A stretch of DNA of 64,000 nucleotides from VRUE01 sp963708115 (GCA_963708115.1 CAVPRX010000001.1:1488001-1552000); one strand, 5' to 3'. Counted from the stretch's first letter, positions 48,535 through 58,103 are shown. Notes: a model not told the origin generated them from the letters alone. Numbers and translations: made by a program.

Positions 48535-51368
48535 TCAGCCGCAGCCGGTGTTGTTGCCGCAGCTGGAGCACGTGTAGCAAGAGCCGGTCCGCTGCATCAT
48601 GCCGCCGCACTGCTCGCAGGCGGGGCCGAGGTCGAGGCCGGACATCTTTGCCGGGACGACCGGGGGGGTTTCGGTGAAGGCCGCCGCGGCAGGTAGCGCC
48701 TCGCCACTGCTCGCCTTTGCCTTCGCTGCCCCGGTGCCGTTGCCCGGCTTGGAGTGGCCGTTGCCGCCATTGGCGGGGCCGGCGGTGTCGGTGGCGATGC
48801 CGAGCCCGAGCTGGGAGGTCTCCGCCTCCTGCTTGGCCCGAACCTCCTTGGTCATGATCCCGAGTTCCCCGAGCGTCTCGGTGTCCTCGATGAAGCGGCT
48901 CGCCACCCAGCGCATGATGTAGTCGGGCAGCGATTTGGCGAAGGGGATCTCCGGGTTGCCGGTGATCCCCTCCGGCTCGAAGCGCATGTAGCTGAACTTG
49001 CGCACGAAGTCTTCGAGCGGGACGCCGTACTGGAGCCCGAGTGAGATCGCCGTCGCGAAGGCGTTCATCAGCCCCCGCATCGTCGAGCCCTCCTTGCCGA
49101 TGTCGGTGAGGAAGATCTCGCCGACCGAGCCGTCCTCGTATTTGCCGGCGGTGATGTAGCCCTCGTGGCCGGCGATCGAGAACTTGTGGGTGATCGATTC
49201 GCGCTCGCGCGGCATCCGCTTGCGCTCCGGCGGCAGCGCGACGACCTCGACCTCGGCGTCCTTTTCGTCCTGCGCGTCGGTGCGCAGCGCCTGCGCGGTC
49301 TTGGAGCCGTCGCGGTAGATCGCCAGCGCCTTGAGGCCGCCCTTCCAGCCGCGCGTGTAGGCGTCGGCGATGTCCTCGACCGTCGCCGACTGCGGCAGGT
49401 TGACCGTCTTGGAGATCGCTCCCGAGATGAACGGCTGCGTCGCCGCCATCATGTCGATGTGGCCGGTGTGGGAGATCGCCCGCTCGCCGACCGCGACGTC
49501 GAAGATCGGCAGGTGCTCGTCCTTGAGGCCGGGGGCGCCGACGATCGTCGCGTTCTCGGCGATGTGGGCGTTGATCTGGTCGACCTCGGCGTCGCTGTAG
49601 CCGAGCGTGCTCAGCGCCAGCGGCACCGATTTGTTGACGATCGTCATCTGCCCGCCGCCGACCAGCTCCTTGAACTTGACCAGTGAGAAGTCGGGCTCGA
49701 TCCCGGTCGTGTCGCAGTCCATCAGGAAGCTGATCGTCCCGGTCGGCGCCAGCACCGTCGCCTGCGCGTTGCGGTAACCGTGCTCCTCGCCCGAGCTCGA
49801 CCGCCTCGTCCCAGGACCGCTGCGCGGCCTCGAGCAGCTCGCCCTTGATCCCGGTCGGGTCGACGTCATAGGAGGCGTCGCGGTGCATCCGCATAACCCC
49901 GTTGTGGGCGTCGCGGTTCTTCTCGTACTCGTCGTAGGGACCCGGTCGCCTCGGCGGCGATCTCCGCCGATTTGCGGTAGGCGCGGCCGGTCATCAGCGC
50001 GGTGATCGCGGCGGCGACGTTGCGGCCCTCGACCGAGTCGTAGGGCAGGCCGTCGGACATCAGCAGCGCGCCGAGGTTGGCGTAGCCGAGGCCGAGCTGG
50101 CGGAAGGCGTTGGCGTTCTCGCCGATCTCATCGGTCGGGTAGCTGGAGAAGCCGACGACGATCTCCTGAGCGAGGAAGACGATGTCGACCGCGTGCTCGA
50201 AGTCCTCGACGTCGAAGCTGCCGTCCTCGCGGCGGAACTTCATCAGGTTGAGCGAGGCCAGGTTGCAGGCCGAGTCGTCGACGTGCATGTACTCGCTGCA
50301 CGGGTTCGAGGCGTTGATCCGCCCCGACTCCGGGCAGGTGTGCCAGCGGTTGATGATCGTGTCGTACTGGACGCCCGGATCGGCGCATTCCCAGGCCGCC
50401 TTGGCGATCAGGTTCATCAAGTCGCGGGCGGGCAGGGTCTTGGTCGTCTCGCCGCTGGTGCGGGCGAGCAGGTTCCAGTCCTCGCCGGCTTCGAAGGCCT
50501 CCATGAACTCGTCGGTGACCCGCACCGAGTTGTTGGCGTTCTGGTACTGGATCGAGGTGAAGCCCTCGCCGTCGATCGACATGTCGAAGCCGGCGTCGCG
50601 CAGAGCGCCCGCCTTCTTCTCCTCATCGGCCTTGCAGGTGACGAAGTGCTCGATGTCGGGGTGGTCGACGTTGAGGACGACCATCTTTGCCGCGCGGCGC
50701 GTCTTGCCGCCCGACTTGATCGTCCCCGCCCAGGCGTCGGCGCCGCGCATGAAGCTGACCGGACCGCTGGCGGTGCCGCCCTTCTTCAGCTGCTCCATCG
50801 AGCCGCGGATGTTGGAGAGGTTGATCCCCGAGCCCGAGCCGCCGCGGAAGATCCGGCCCTCTTTCGTGTTCCAGTCGAGGATCGACTCCATCGTGTCCTC
50901 GACGCTGAGGATGAAGCAGGCCGAGCACTGCGGCGTCTCCTCGAAGCCGACGTTGAACCAGACCGGTGAGTTGAACGCGGCCTTCTGGTTGAGCAGGATC
51001 GAGGTCAGCTCTGCTTCGAAGGCCTCGGCGTCCTCGTCGGAGGCGAAGTAGCCGCCCTCGCGCCCCCAGCCGGAGATCGTCCCCGCGACCCGGCCGATCA
51101 TCTGCTTGACCGAGCTCTCGCGCTCGGCGCTTCCCATCTGCCCGCGGAAGTACTTCTGGGCGACGATGTTGGTCGCGTTCTGGGACCAGCTCTTGGGGAA
51201 CTCGACCCCGCGCTGCTCGAAGGCCGGCGCGGCGGGATCGCCGATCACCGCGTCGCGGATCTCCCACTCGATCTCGTCGAAGGGATGCGTCCCTGGGGAG
51301 GAGAAACGACGCTCGATCGCTAGGCCCTTTAGACCGTTTTTTGGAGCACTGGTGGCGGTCTGGGACAT
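48535..51368 (-). CDS. nrdJ: Adenosylcobalamin-dependent ribonucleotide reductase NrdJ, two frameshifts
   Basis: Class II reductase. The catalytic domain includes NPCSEYMHVDDSACNLASLN and FNVGFEETPQCSACFILSVEDTM. The C-terminal part has APTGTISFLMDCDTTGIEPDF and ends in a four-pair Cys zinc domain (CEQCGGMMQRTGSCYTCSSC). It makes deoxynucleotides using vitamin B12 without oxygen dependence. Three reading frames are needed: one extra base at 49941-49943 (after EIAAEATG) and one at 49790-49792 (at ELG-EEHGY). Removing both gives 944 continuous codons including VMRMHRDASYDVDPTG. Probably sequence errors. A TTGACA hexamer lies at 51493-51498 on the minus strand. Confidence 0.92.
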
Positions 51369-51539
51369 CGAACTTCTCCTCTCGAAGCGTTTTAAGGGGG
51401 AGCTGCCCAGGATTGCCTTTGGGGCGGACGGAACCGTGCGGTTCTACGCACGATTTCGCAAGGTCTATTGCAATTTGTCCGCACCTACATGGTGTCAACT
51501 CCGCAATCTCGGCAAAAAGTTCGGAGTACGCTGTCGGTA

Positions 51540-52274
51540 ATGGTTGATGACCTGCGCAGGGGCGCAGAGCGGATGGGCGAGCGCCTGGAGACGGCGCGCG
51601 ACGCGGCTGCCGAGAAAGCGACCGAGGCGATCGCCTCGGTCAAGCCGCGCCTGCGCGGCGTCTCGCACGAGTGGGCCTTCTTCGTCTCGCTGGTCCTCGG
51701 CGCGGCGCTGATCGTCGCCGCGAAGACGCCGAAGGCGACCCTGGCCGTCGCGATCTACGCGGTCAGCCTCTCGGCCCTGCTCGGCACCAGCGCGCTCTAC
51801 CACCGGGTCAACTGGACGCGACCCGAAGTGCGCCGCTGGATGCGCCGCCTCGATCACTCGATGATCTTCTTCCTCATCGCCGGCACCTACACGCCGTTCG
51901 CCCTGCTCGTCCTGGACGGGCCCCTGGCCGACGCGATCCTCGTCGTCGTCTGGGCCGGCGCAATCGCCGGCGCCATCGTCGAGACGATCTGGATCGACCA
52001 TCCGAAATGGGTCGCGGCGCTGATCTACGTCTCGCTCGGCTCCGTAGCCGCGATTGCCTTCCCCGGGCTCTGGAACGACATGGGAGTCGCCGGCACCCTG
52101 CTCGTCGCCGGCGGCGGCATCCTCTACACGATCGGCGCGGTCGTCTACGCGACCCAACGACCGAACCCGAGCCCGCGCGTCTTCGGCTACCACGAGGTCT
52201 TCCACGCTCTCGTAATCGCAGCAGCAGCAGCGCACTTCGCCGCGATCGCCTTCTTCGCACTGCCCGCTTCTTGA
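51540..52274 (+). CDS. Hemolysin III / PAQR-family membrane protein
   Basis: 244 residues from ATG 51540. A short Glu/Ala-rich N-terminal helix leads to seven membrane segments. Family landmarks are GTSALYHRVNW, RRLDHSMIFFLIAGTYTPF and YATQRPNPSPRVFGYHEVFHALV, with the conserved His residues that bind zinc in related proteins. Bacterial members are often called hemolysin III, although toxin activity is not established for most. Proposed roles include lipid or ceramide-like hydrolysis at the membrane. It is divergent from nrdJ. Confidence 0.85.
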   Translation: MVDDLRRGAERMGERLETARDAAAEKATEAIASVKPRLRGVSHEWAFFVSLVLGAALIVAAKTPKATLAVAIYAVSLSALLGTSALYHRVNWTRPEVRRWMRRLDHSMIFFLIAGTYTPFALLVLDGPLADAILVVVWAGAIAGAIVETIWIDHPKWVAALIYVSLGSVAAIAFPGLWNDMGVAGTLLVAGGGILYTIGAVVYATQRPNPSPRVFGYHEVFHALVIAAAAAHFAAIAFFALPAS

Positions 52275-52275
52275 G

Positions 52276-52325
52276 AACTTTTGTCGCGTTGATGACCCCA
52301 TGGGCATCAAAACGCGTCAGAAGTT
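52276..52325. terminator. Imperfect hairpin between convergent genes
   Basis: AACTT...AAGTT outer pairs and CGCGTTGATG / CATCAAaaCGCG inner pairs with a two-base bulge. It sits directly between the converging stops of the hemolysin-III-like and FMN reductase genes. It probably ends both transcripts. Confidence 0.55.
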
Positions 52326-52326
52326 T

Positions 52327-52890
52327 CTAGGCCGCGATCGGCTGCGGCGCCTCGCGCTCGGCGGCCGCGGCCAGCTCGGCGAGAATCTCCTCTAGGCCCT
52401 CTGCCTGCTCGGGCGGCAGCTCCAGCCGCTCCCCTCGCCGCAGCTCGGCCACGTGAGCCACCGGCAGTTCGGCCTCGAGGACTCGGCCGCCCATCGCCCC
52501 CAGCACCTTGCGCAGCTCGGCCTGGGCCCAGACCGCGCCGAACATGCCGGTCGAGGCGCCTATTACTGCCACCGGCTTGCCGTTCAAAGCGCTCTCGCCC
52601 GCCGGCCGAGAGGCCCAGTCGAGGGCGTTCTTGAGCTGGCCGGGGATCGAGTGGTTGTACTCGGGGGTGGCGATCAGCACCGCGTCGGCGCCGCGGATCG
52701 TCTCGCGCAGGTTGCGCACCACCTCCGGCACGCCCTCCACTTCGAGGTCCTCGTCGTAGGGCGGGATCTCGGCCAGGCGCTTGAACGGGACCAGCTCTGC
52801 CCCTGCGGGCAGCCGCTCGGCGGCCGCCCGCAGCAGGGCGCTGTTGTGCGAGCCGCCCCGCAGGCTGCCCGAGATGCCGAGCACCCTCAT
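52327..52890 (-). CDS. NADPH-dependent FMN reductase
   Basis: 187 residues. A flavodoxin-like fold with ILGISGSLRGGSHNSALLR at the start (the FMN phosphate loop), LIATPEYNHSIPGQLKNALDW and IGASTGMFGAVWAQAEL. These fit the SsuE/azoreductase-like NADPH:FMN reductases. It is co-oriented with the YceI gene, with only two bases between them, and near a MarR regulator, so a common stress response is possible. The in vivo acceptor, flavin or quinone, is unknown. Confidence 0.92.
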   Translation of the reverse strand: MRVLGISGSLRGGSHNSALLRAAAERLPAGAELVPFKRLAEIPPYDEDLEVEGVPEVVRNLRETIRGADAVLIATPEYNHSIPGQLKNALDWASRPAGESALNGKPVAVIGASTGMFGAVWAQAELRKVLGAMGGRVLEAELPVAHVAELRRGERLELPPEQAEGLEEILAELAAAAEREAPQPIAA

Positions 52891-52892
52891 CG

Positions 52893-53444
52893 CTACTCGG
52901 CCTCCTCGACCAGCTCCAGCTCGACCGCGATGCCGACCTCGTAGTCGAGCACCTCGCCGCCGCTGGGCAGCTCGGCCTGCCAGTCGAGCCCGAAGCTGCG
53001 CCGGTCGACGCCGGTCTCGAACGAGAACCCGACGCGCGCGGTGCCGGCGAGGTCTGCTCCGAGCTGCACGAAGCGACCGCTGGTCTCGATCTCGCGCACC
53101 TCGCCGCGGATACTGAGATCGCCGCGGATGGTGGCCGTGCCGTCCTCGCCGACCTCCAGGGCGCTCGACTCGAAGCGCAGCTGCGGGTAGCGCTCGGCGT
53201 CGAAGAAATCGGGGGAGAGGAGGTGGCCCTTCAACTGCGGCTCGTCGATCTGGATTCCGGCCACCTCGACGTTGCCCTTCAGCTGCGGGTTCTCGCCGCC
53301 GCTCAGTCGCGCCTCATACGCGCCGAAGCCGCTGCGGAAGGTCGAGACGCCGTTGTGGACGACGGCAAAGCCGATCGAGGAATGGACTGGATCGACCACG
53401 TACGTGCCGGTCGGGATCTGCTGTTGAACCGCCTGGGTGCTCAT
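52893..53444 (-). CDS. YceI-family protein
   Basis: 183 residues with the lipocalin-like YceI domain: TYVVDPVHSSIGFAVVHNGVSTFRSGFG at the start, LLSPDFFDAERYPQLRFESS in the middle and a C-terminal VGFSFETGVDRRSFGLDW. No signal peptide is present, so unlike E. coli YceI it is probably cytoplasmic. The family binds isoprenoid chains such as polyprenol or quinone. It is the first gene of a two-gene unit with an FMN reductase and is divergent from a MarR regulator with an operator between them, so it is probably regulated by that protein. Confidence 0.9.
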   Translation of the reverse strand: MSTQAVQQQIPTGTYVVDPVHSSIGFAVVHNGVSTFRSGFGAYEARLSGGENPQLKGNVEVAGIQIDEPQLKGHLLSPDFFDAERYPQLRFESSALEVGEDGTATIRGDLSIRGEVREIETSGRFVQLGADLAGTARVGFSFETGVDRRSFGLDWQAELPSGGEVLDYEVGIAVELELVEEAE

Positions 53445-53508
53445 CGCTTGGTCCTCTCTGAAGTGATTGCCTTATAAACTGTTGCCGCAGAAACAATCGT
53501 AGCAGAAG

Positions 53509-53526
53509 TAGTTAACTTGTCAACTA
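53509..53526. promoter_or_regulatory. Candidate MarR operator
   Basis: An 18-base near-palindrome with half-sites TAGTTAAC and GTCAACTA (seven of eight complementary), centred on TT. It lies in the divergent spacer between YceI and marR. Size and symmetry fit a MarR dimer site, and it could control both genes. Confidence 0.7.
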
Positions 53527-53561
53527 TTGACTCGACAAAGTTCCTCTGGGATCATGGGCTC

Positions 53562-54053
53562 ATGAGCGAGCAGGCGAGTGCAACCGTCGAGTCCGGAGCC
53601 CCGCGTTCCACGGGCAGCCCCCACGGCGACGCCTGGGGGGCGCTGACGCGCACGCACTCGGCGATCGTCCAGCGCCTGCAGGAGGCGCTGGCATCCGGCG
53701 ACCTGCCGCCGCTTCCCTGGTACGAGGTCCTGGCCACGGTTGCCGATGCCTCCGAGCGGCGGATGAAGATGGGGGAGCTGGCCGAATCGCTGGTGATCAC
53801 CCGCGGTGGGCTGACCAAGCTGGTCGACCGGCTGATCAAAGCGGGCCTGATGGAGCGGACCTTCTGCGAGACCGATCGTCGCGTCAGCTACGCGACGCTG
53901 CTCCCGGCCGGCGAAGAGATGCTCGAAGAGATGCGCCCTGTCGTGATCGCCGAGCTGCGCAGCGCTTTCTCCGCCAATCTCAGCGTCAGCGAGGCCAAGG
54001 GCCTGCGCGACACGCTGGAGCGGGTAAGGGTCTCAGCCTGCGGCCAGGGCTGA
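53562..54053 (+). CDS. MarR-family transcriptional regulator
   Basis: 163 residues from ATG 53562. The winged helix-turn-helix is RMKMGELAESLVITRGGLTKLVDRLIKAGLMER with the wing CETDRRVSYATLLPAGEEM. Flanking helices form the dimer interface. MarR proteins release DNA when they bind phenolic ligands or are oxidised; a Cys in the wing region (TFCETDRR) is a possible redox site. A palindromic site lies upstream and divergent YceI/FMN reductase genes are the likely targets. The 3' end overlaps the next, convergent gene by 21 bases. Confidence 0.9.
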   Translation: MSEQASATVESGAPRSTGSPHGDAWGALTRTHSAIVQRLQEALASGDLPPLPWYEVLATVADASERRMKMGELAESLVITRGGLTKLVDRLIKAGLMERTFCETDRRVSYATLLPAGEEMLEEMRPVVIAELRSAFSANLSVSEAKGLRDTLERVRVSACGQG

Positions 54054-54785
54054 GGCGGCGCGCTCCTTCGCCGCCTCGATCAGCGCCAGGACCTGGACCT
54101 CCTGGCCCTCGCGCAGCAACACGATCGGATCGGGGTTGCCGTTGACGATGCCCTCGAAGAACTCCTTGCGGTCCTGGTAGGTCGGCAGCGTTCCCTTGGC
54201 CCAGCCGCGGGCGTCGTTGAGGATCACGGCCAGGCGCGCGTACTCCTCGCCGAACAGCTCGGAGACCTCGCGCTTCATCCGCTTCGCCAGCGCGGGCGAG
54301 GCGCCGGCGGTGGAGATCGCGATCGCCAGCGGGCCGGTGCGGACGATCGCCGGCAGGATGAAGTTGCAGAGCGGCGGGACGTCGACGATGTTGACCAGCA
54401 TCGCCCGCTTCTCGGCGTCGTCGAAGACGGCGATGTTGATGTCGGTGTCGTCGGTGCAGGCGATTGCCATGAAGGTGCCCTCGAGGTCCGCGGCGCCGCC
54501 GTAGGCGCGCTTCTCCCACTCGATCGAGCCCTCCGCCGCCAGCGACTCCAGCTCGGGATGGGCGACCGGCGCGATCAGGGTCACGTCGGCGTCGCAGGCG
54601 AGCAAGCCCTCGACCTTCTCGAGGCCGATGTCGCCGCCGCCGACCACCAGGCAGCACCGCCCCTTCAGTTTCAGGCAGGCGACGTAGAAGGGAGTCTCGA
54701 GCATGTCGCGCACACACGACTGATCGCAGATCCCCTTGCGGAGCTGGCAGACGCACTCCTTGCCGGCATAGGCCTGGGCGGGCAT
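54033..54785 (-). CDS. Precorrin-2 dehydrogenase / sirohydrochlorin ferrochelatase (CysG-N/Met8-like)
   Basis: 250 residues. The NAD-binding site is CCLVVGGGDIGLEKVEGLL, and the siroheme synthase N-terminal domain continues with VNIVDVPPLCNFILPAIVRTGPLAIAISTAGASPALAKRMKREV. It oxidises precorrin-2 to sirohydrochlorin and may insert iron, giving siroheme for sulfite or nitrite reductase. An unusual N-terminal extension (KECVCQLRKGICDQSCVRD) holds four cysteines and could bind a metal or Fe-S cluster. The methyltransferase part is absent. An NAD-epimerase gene lies next to it on the same strand, 10 bases away. Confidence 0.88.
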   Translation of the reverse strand: MPAQAYAGKECVCQLRKGICDQSCVRDMLETPFYVACLKLKGRCCLVVGGGDIGLEKVEGLLACDADVTLIAPVAHPELESLAAEGSIEWEKRAYGGAADLEGTFMAIACTDDTDINIAVFDDAEKRAMLVNIVDVPPLCNFILPAIVRTGPLAIAISTAGASPALAKRMKREVSELFGEEYARLAVILNDARGWAKGTLPTYQDRKEFFEGIVNGNPDPIVLLREGQEVQVLALIEAAKERAASALAAG

Positions 54786-54795
54786 GCGATGGAGA

Positions 54796-55728
54796 TTAGA
54801 GGGAGTCGAGCGTCAGCTTCAGGCCGTCGGCAACGCTGGTCTCCGCGCGCCAGCCCAGCTCACGCTCGGCCAGGCTCGCGTCGAGTGAGATCCGCTGCAC
54901 CTCGCCTGCTCGCGCCGGCGCTAGCTCGGGCTCGAAGCTCTCGCTGCCCTCGATCTCGGCGAGCTGCCGGGCCAGGGTCAGCACGTCGGTCTCGATCCCG
55001 CTGCCGATGTTGATCGGCCCGGTCGCAGCCGACTCCGCCGCCGCCAGCGCCGCCGCGACCACGTCGCCCACATATATGTAGTCGCGGGTCTGGGTGCCGT
55101 CGCCGAACACGGTCGGCCGTTCGCCGGCCCGCAGCTTTCCGCAGAAGATCGCGATCACGCCCGCCTCGCCGAGCGGGTCCTGGCGCGGCCCGTAGACGTT
55201 GCCGAGCCTCAGGCTGACGCCGGAAAAGTCGTAGAGCCTTTCGTAGAGCGCCAGGTAGCCCTCGGCGGCGAACTTGCTCTGGCCGTAGGCGGAGAAGGGT
55301 TCGATCGGGGCGCTCTCGTCGAGCGGCAGTTGCTTGCCTTCGCCCTCGCCGTAGATCGCGCCGCCGGTGGAGACAAAGACAAGCCGCGGGGCTTCCGCGG
55401 CCCGCATCGCGTCGAGCAGGTTGGCGGTTCCGCCGACGTTGATCGACGCATCGAAGGCGGGGTCGGCGAGGGATTTGCGGACGTCGATCTGGGCGGCCAG
55501 GTGGAAGACGATCTCCGGCTGCGCCGCCGTAACCAGCCCGGCAAGCGCCGCTGCGTCGCGGATGTCGAGCTCGGCCAGCTCGGCTCCGGCTGCCAGCGCC
55601 CCGTCGAGGTTCTCGCGCCTGCCGGTGGAGAGGTCGTCGACCACGGTCACCGAGTCGCCACGCGCGAGCAGCGCGTCGACCAGGTTCGAGCCGATGAAGC
55701 CGGCGCCGCCGGTGACGAGTGCCTTCAT
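54796..55728 (-). CDS. NAD-dependent epimerase/dehydratase (UDP-glucose 4-epimerase-like)
   Basis: 310 residues, extended short-chain dehydrogenase fold. The NAD loop is VTGGAGFIGSNLVDALL, followed by DIRDAAALAGLV, HLAAQIDVRKS, a catalytic Ser/Tyr/Lys set with YGQSKFAAE, and substrate-side LRLGNVYGPRQDPLGE. It most likely interconverts nucleotide sugars (UDP-Glc/Gal or GlcNAc types) for envelope polysaccharide. The gene precedes the siroheme-type gene on the same strand with ten bases between, but no functional link is obvious. Confidence 0.9.
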   Translation of the reverse strand: MKALVTGGAGFIGSNLVDALLARGDSVTVVDDLSTGRRENLDGALAAGAELAELDIRDAAALAGLVTAAQPEIVFHLAAQIDVRKSLADPAFDASINVGGTANLLDAMRAAEAPRLVFVSTGGAIYGEGEGKQLPLDESAPIEPFSAYGQSKFAAEGYLALYERLYDFSGVSLRLGNVYGPRQDPLGEAGVIAIFCGKLRAGERPTVFGDGTQTRDYIYVGDVVAAALAAAESAATGPINIGSGIETDVLTLARQLAEIEGSESFEPELAPARAGEVQRISLDASLAERELGWRAETSVADGLKLTLDSL

Positions 55729-55805
55729 GCGCGCCGATCCTATGAGGATCGGCGGTGGGCGGCCCAGCGGGGGTCGCCGAACGCCCCTGCTACCCTCGCC
55801 GCCCC

Positions 55806-58091
55806 ATGAGACTGATAGTCACCGAGAAGAACAACAGCGCCAAGAAGATCGCCGACATCCTCGGCCGCAACGAGGCGAAGGCGGACAAAACCTTCAAAGT
55901 CCCGTTCTACACCTGGACCGACGCCGCCGGGGTCGACCAGATGACGATCGGGCTCAAGGGTCACGTGCTCGGTCCCGCCTTCCCAGAGGGCTACTCGAAC
56001 TGGCAGAAGACCGACCTGCACGACCTGATCGACGCTGAGCTGATCAAGGAGCCGACCGACAAAAACGTCGTCAAGGCGATCAGGAAAGTCGCCAAAGAGG
56101 CGGATGAGCTGGTGATCGCCACCGACTTCGACCGCGAGGGCGAGCTGATCGGGCTGGAGGCGCTGGAGGAGATGCTCGACGCCAATCCGGAGCTCGGCAC
56201 CCGCGAGGAAGCTGACGCCGGCACCCTGCGGATCAAGCGCGCCCGCTACTCGGCGCTGACCAAGGAAGAGATCGAGCGCGCCTTCAACGAGCTCGACGAG
56301 CTCTCCTACCCGCTCGCCAACGCGGGCGCCGCGCGCCAGGACATCGACCTGCTCTGGGGCGCGACCCTGACCCGCGCCGTCTCGCTTGCCAGCCGCCGCT
56401 TCGGCTCCAACTTCCTCTCGGTCGGTCGCGTCCAGAGCCCGACCCTGGGCCTGATCGTCGAGCGCGAGATGGAGCGCCGCGCCCACGTCGCCAAACCGTT
56501 CTGGGAGCTGTTCGCCAAGTTCGAGCACCCCGACGGGAGCTTTGAGACGCACCACAGCGTCGACAAGTTCTGGGACAAAGCGGAGGCCGACACCGCCTTC
56601 GCCGGCACCAAGGGGCCGGGCGTCGTCAAATCGGTGACCGCGCGCAAGAACACGCGCAAACCGCCGACGCCCTACAACACCACCGCCTTCAGCACCGACG
56701 CCTCCAGCCGCCTCGGCATCACCCCCGCCAGCGCGATGCGGATCGCCGAGGACCTCTATATGGACGGCTTCATCTCCTACCCGCGTACCGACAACACGGT
56801 CTACCCGGCCTCGCTGCCGCTGCGCGAGCTGGTCACCTCGCTGGTCAGGGTCAAGGAGTTCTCGGCCGCGTCCGGCCTGCTCGACGGCGAGCTGAAACCG
56901 ACGCGCGGCAAAAAAGAGACGACCGACCACCCGCCGATCTACCCGACCCAGGCGATTCATCCCGGTGCCCTCGATGGGTCCAAGAAACGCGTCTACGAAC
57001 TAGTCGTGCGCCGCTTCCTCGCCACCTTCAGCCCGCCGATGATCACCGAGTCGACCCGGGCCGACATCGAGGCCGGCTCGGAGACCTACTTCGTCCGCGG
57101 CTCGGTCGTGGTCGACCCGGGCTACGCCGGCATCTACACCTACGCCCGCTCTTCCGACGAGGAGATCCCGGCGTTGAAAGAGGGCCAGAGTCTCGCTCTG
57201 GACGGCGAGCCTTGGATCGTCGACAAGGAGACCCAACCGCCCTCGCGGATCTCGCAGGCCAAGCTGATCGAGCTGATGGAGGAGCGCGGCCTCGGCACCA
57301 AAGCGACCCGGGCGGACATCATCCAGAAGCTCTTCGACCGCGGCTACGTCTACAGCAATCCCCCGGTCCCCTCGGAGACCGGGATCGCCCTCTACGAGGC
57401 CTTCAAGAACTACGTGCCGGCGATGGCGACGCCCGAGATGACCGCCCAGCTGGAGGCGGAGATGGACCGCATCGCCGGTGGCGAGATGACCAAGGGCGCC
57501 GTCGTCGGCGAGAGCCGCGACCTGCTGCACAAGACCTGGACCGAGATCGACGGCAGCCGCGAGGACCTCGCCAAAGTCATCTGGAAAGGGATGGACGAGG
57601 ATCGCATCCTCGGCCCCTGCAAAGTCTGCGAGGAAGCGGGCCGCAAGAAGGAGGACGGCTCGCCCCACATGCTGCGGATCATCCGGGCGAAAAAATCAGG
57701 AAAAAGGTTTGTGGGATGCACTGGGTGGACGCTCGACGACCCCGAGTCCTGCGACCAGACCTTCCCGCTGCCGCAGCGCGGCGACGTCTTCAAGCTGGAA
57801 GACCGCTGCTCGGTCTGCGGCGAGACGCCACGGCTCAAAGTCGTCCCCTTCCGCGGTCGCGCCTGGAACCTCTGTCTCAACGACGATTGCGAGTCGATGC
57901 AGGAGATGAAGAAACGCCGCGCCGAGCGCGAAGCGGCGAAAGCGGCAAAAGCGGCGATGAGCAAAAAACCGCCGGTCGTAGGCGACGAGGACGCTGCTCC
58001 GGCGAAGACGAAAAAAGCAAAAGTGAAAGCGTCCAAAGCAGACACCGCCACGCGGGGGCGCAAACGCGCCAAAGCCGCGGCCAAAGGCTGA
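55806..58091 (+). CDS. topA: Type IA DNA topoisomerase (archaeal-like TopA)
   Basis: 761 residues from ATG 55806. The TOPRIM region has RLIVTEKNNSAKKIADIL and VIATDFDREGELIGLEA (DxDxxGE). The active-site Tyr is in GFISYPRTDNTVYP. Zinc-finger-like Cys motifs follow (CKVCEEAGRKK, CSVCGETPR, CLNDDC), and a Lys/Ala-rich basic tail ends the protein. Toprim and catalytic sequences look more like archaeal topoisomerase I/III than the long bacterial TopA. It relaxes negative supercoils. An upstream ATG at 55755 adds 17 non-conserved residues. tmk and holB follow. Confidence 0.93.
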   Translation: MRLIVTEKNNSAKKIADILGRNEAKADKTFKVPFYTWTDAAGVDQMTIGLKGHVLGPAFPEGYSNWQKTDLHDLIDAELIKEPTDKNVVKAIRKVAKEADELVIATDFDREGELIGLEALEEMLDANPELGTREEADAGTLRIKRARYSALTKEEIERAFNELDELSYPLANAGAARQDIDLLWGATLTRAVSLASRRFGSNFLSVGRVQSPTLGLIVEREMERRAHVAKPFWELFAKFEHPDGSFETHHSVDKFWDKAEADTAFAGTKGPGVVKSVTARKNTRKPPTPYNTTAFSTDASSRLGITPASAMRIAEDLYMDGFISYPRTDNTVYPASLPLRELVTSLVRVKEFSAASGLLDGELKPTRGKKETTDHPPIYPTQAIHPGALDGSKKRVYELVVRRFLATFSPPMITESTRADIEAGSETYFVRGSVVVDPGYAGIYTYARSSDEEIPALKEGQSLALDGEPWIVDKETQPPSRISQAKLIELMEERGLGTKATRADIIQKLFDRGYVYSNPPVPSETGIALYEAFKNYVPAMATPEMTAQLEAEMDRIAGGEMTKGAVVGESRDLLHKTWTEIDGSREDLAKVIWKGMDEDRILGPCKVCEEAGRKKEDGSPHMLRIIRAKKSGKRFVGCTGWTLDDPESCDQTFPLPQRGDVFKLEDRCSVCGETPRLKVVPFRGRAWNLCLNDDCESMQEMKKRRAEREAAKAAKAAMSKKPPVVGDEDAAPAKTKKAKVKASKADTATRGRKRAKAAAKG

Positions 58092-58103
58092 GGGGCCCCG
58101 GCG

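Noticed and set aside
49780..49950. Programmed frameshifting in nrdJ
   Set aside because: No slippery heptamer or downstream structure was evident and two same-direction shifts would be needed; single-base errors explain it more simply.
51369..51539. B12 riboswitch upstream of nrdJ
   Set aside because: The 171-base spacer is short and I could not find the conserved B12-box or long leader expected for a cobalamin riboswitch.
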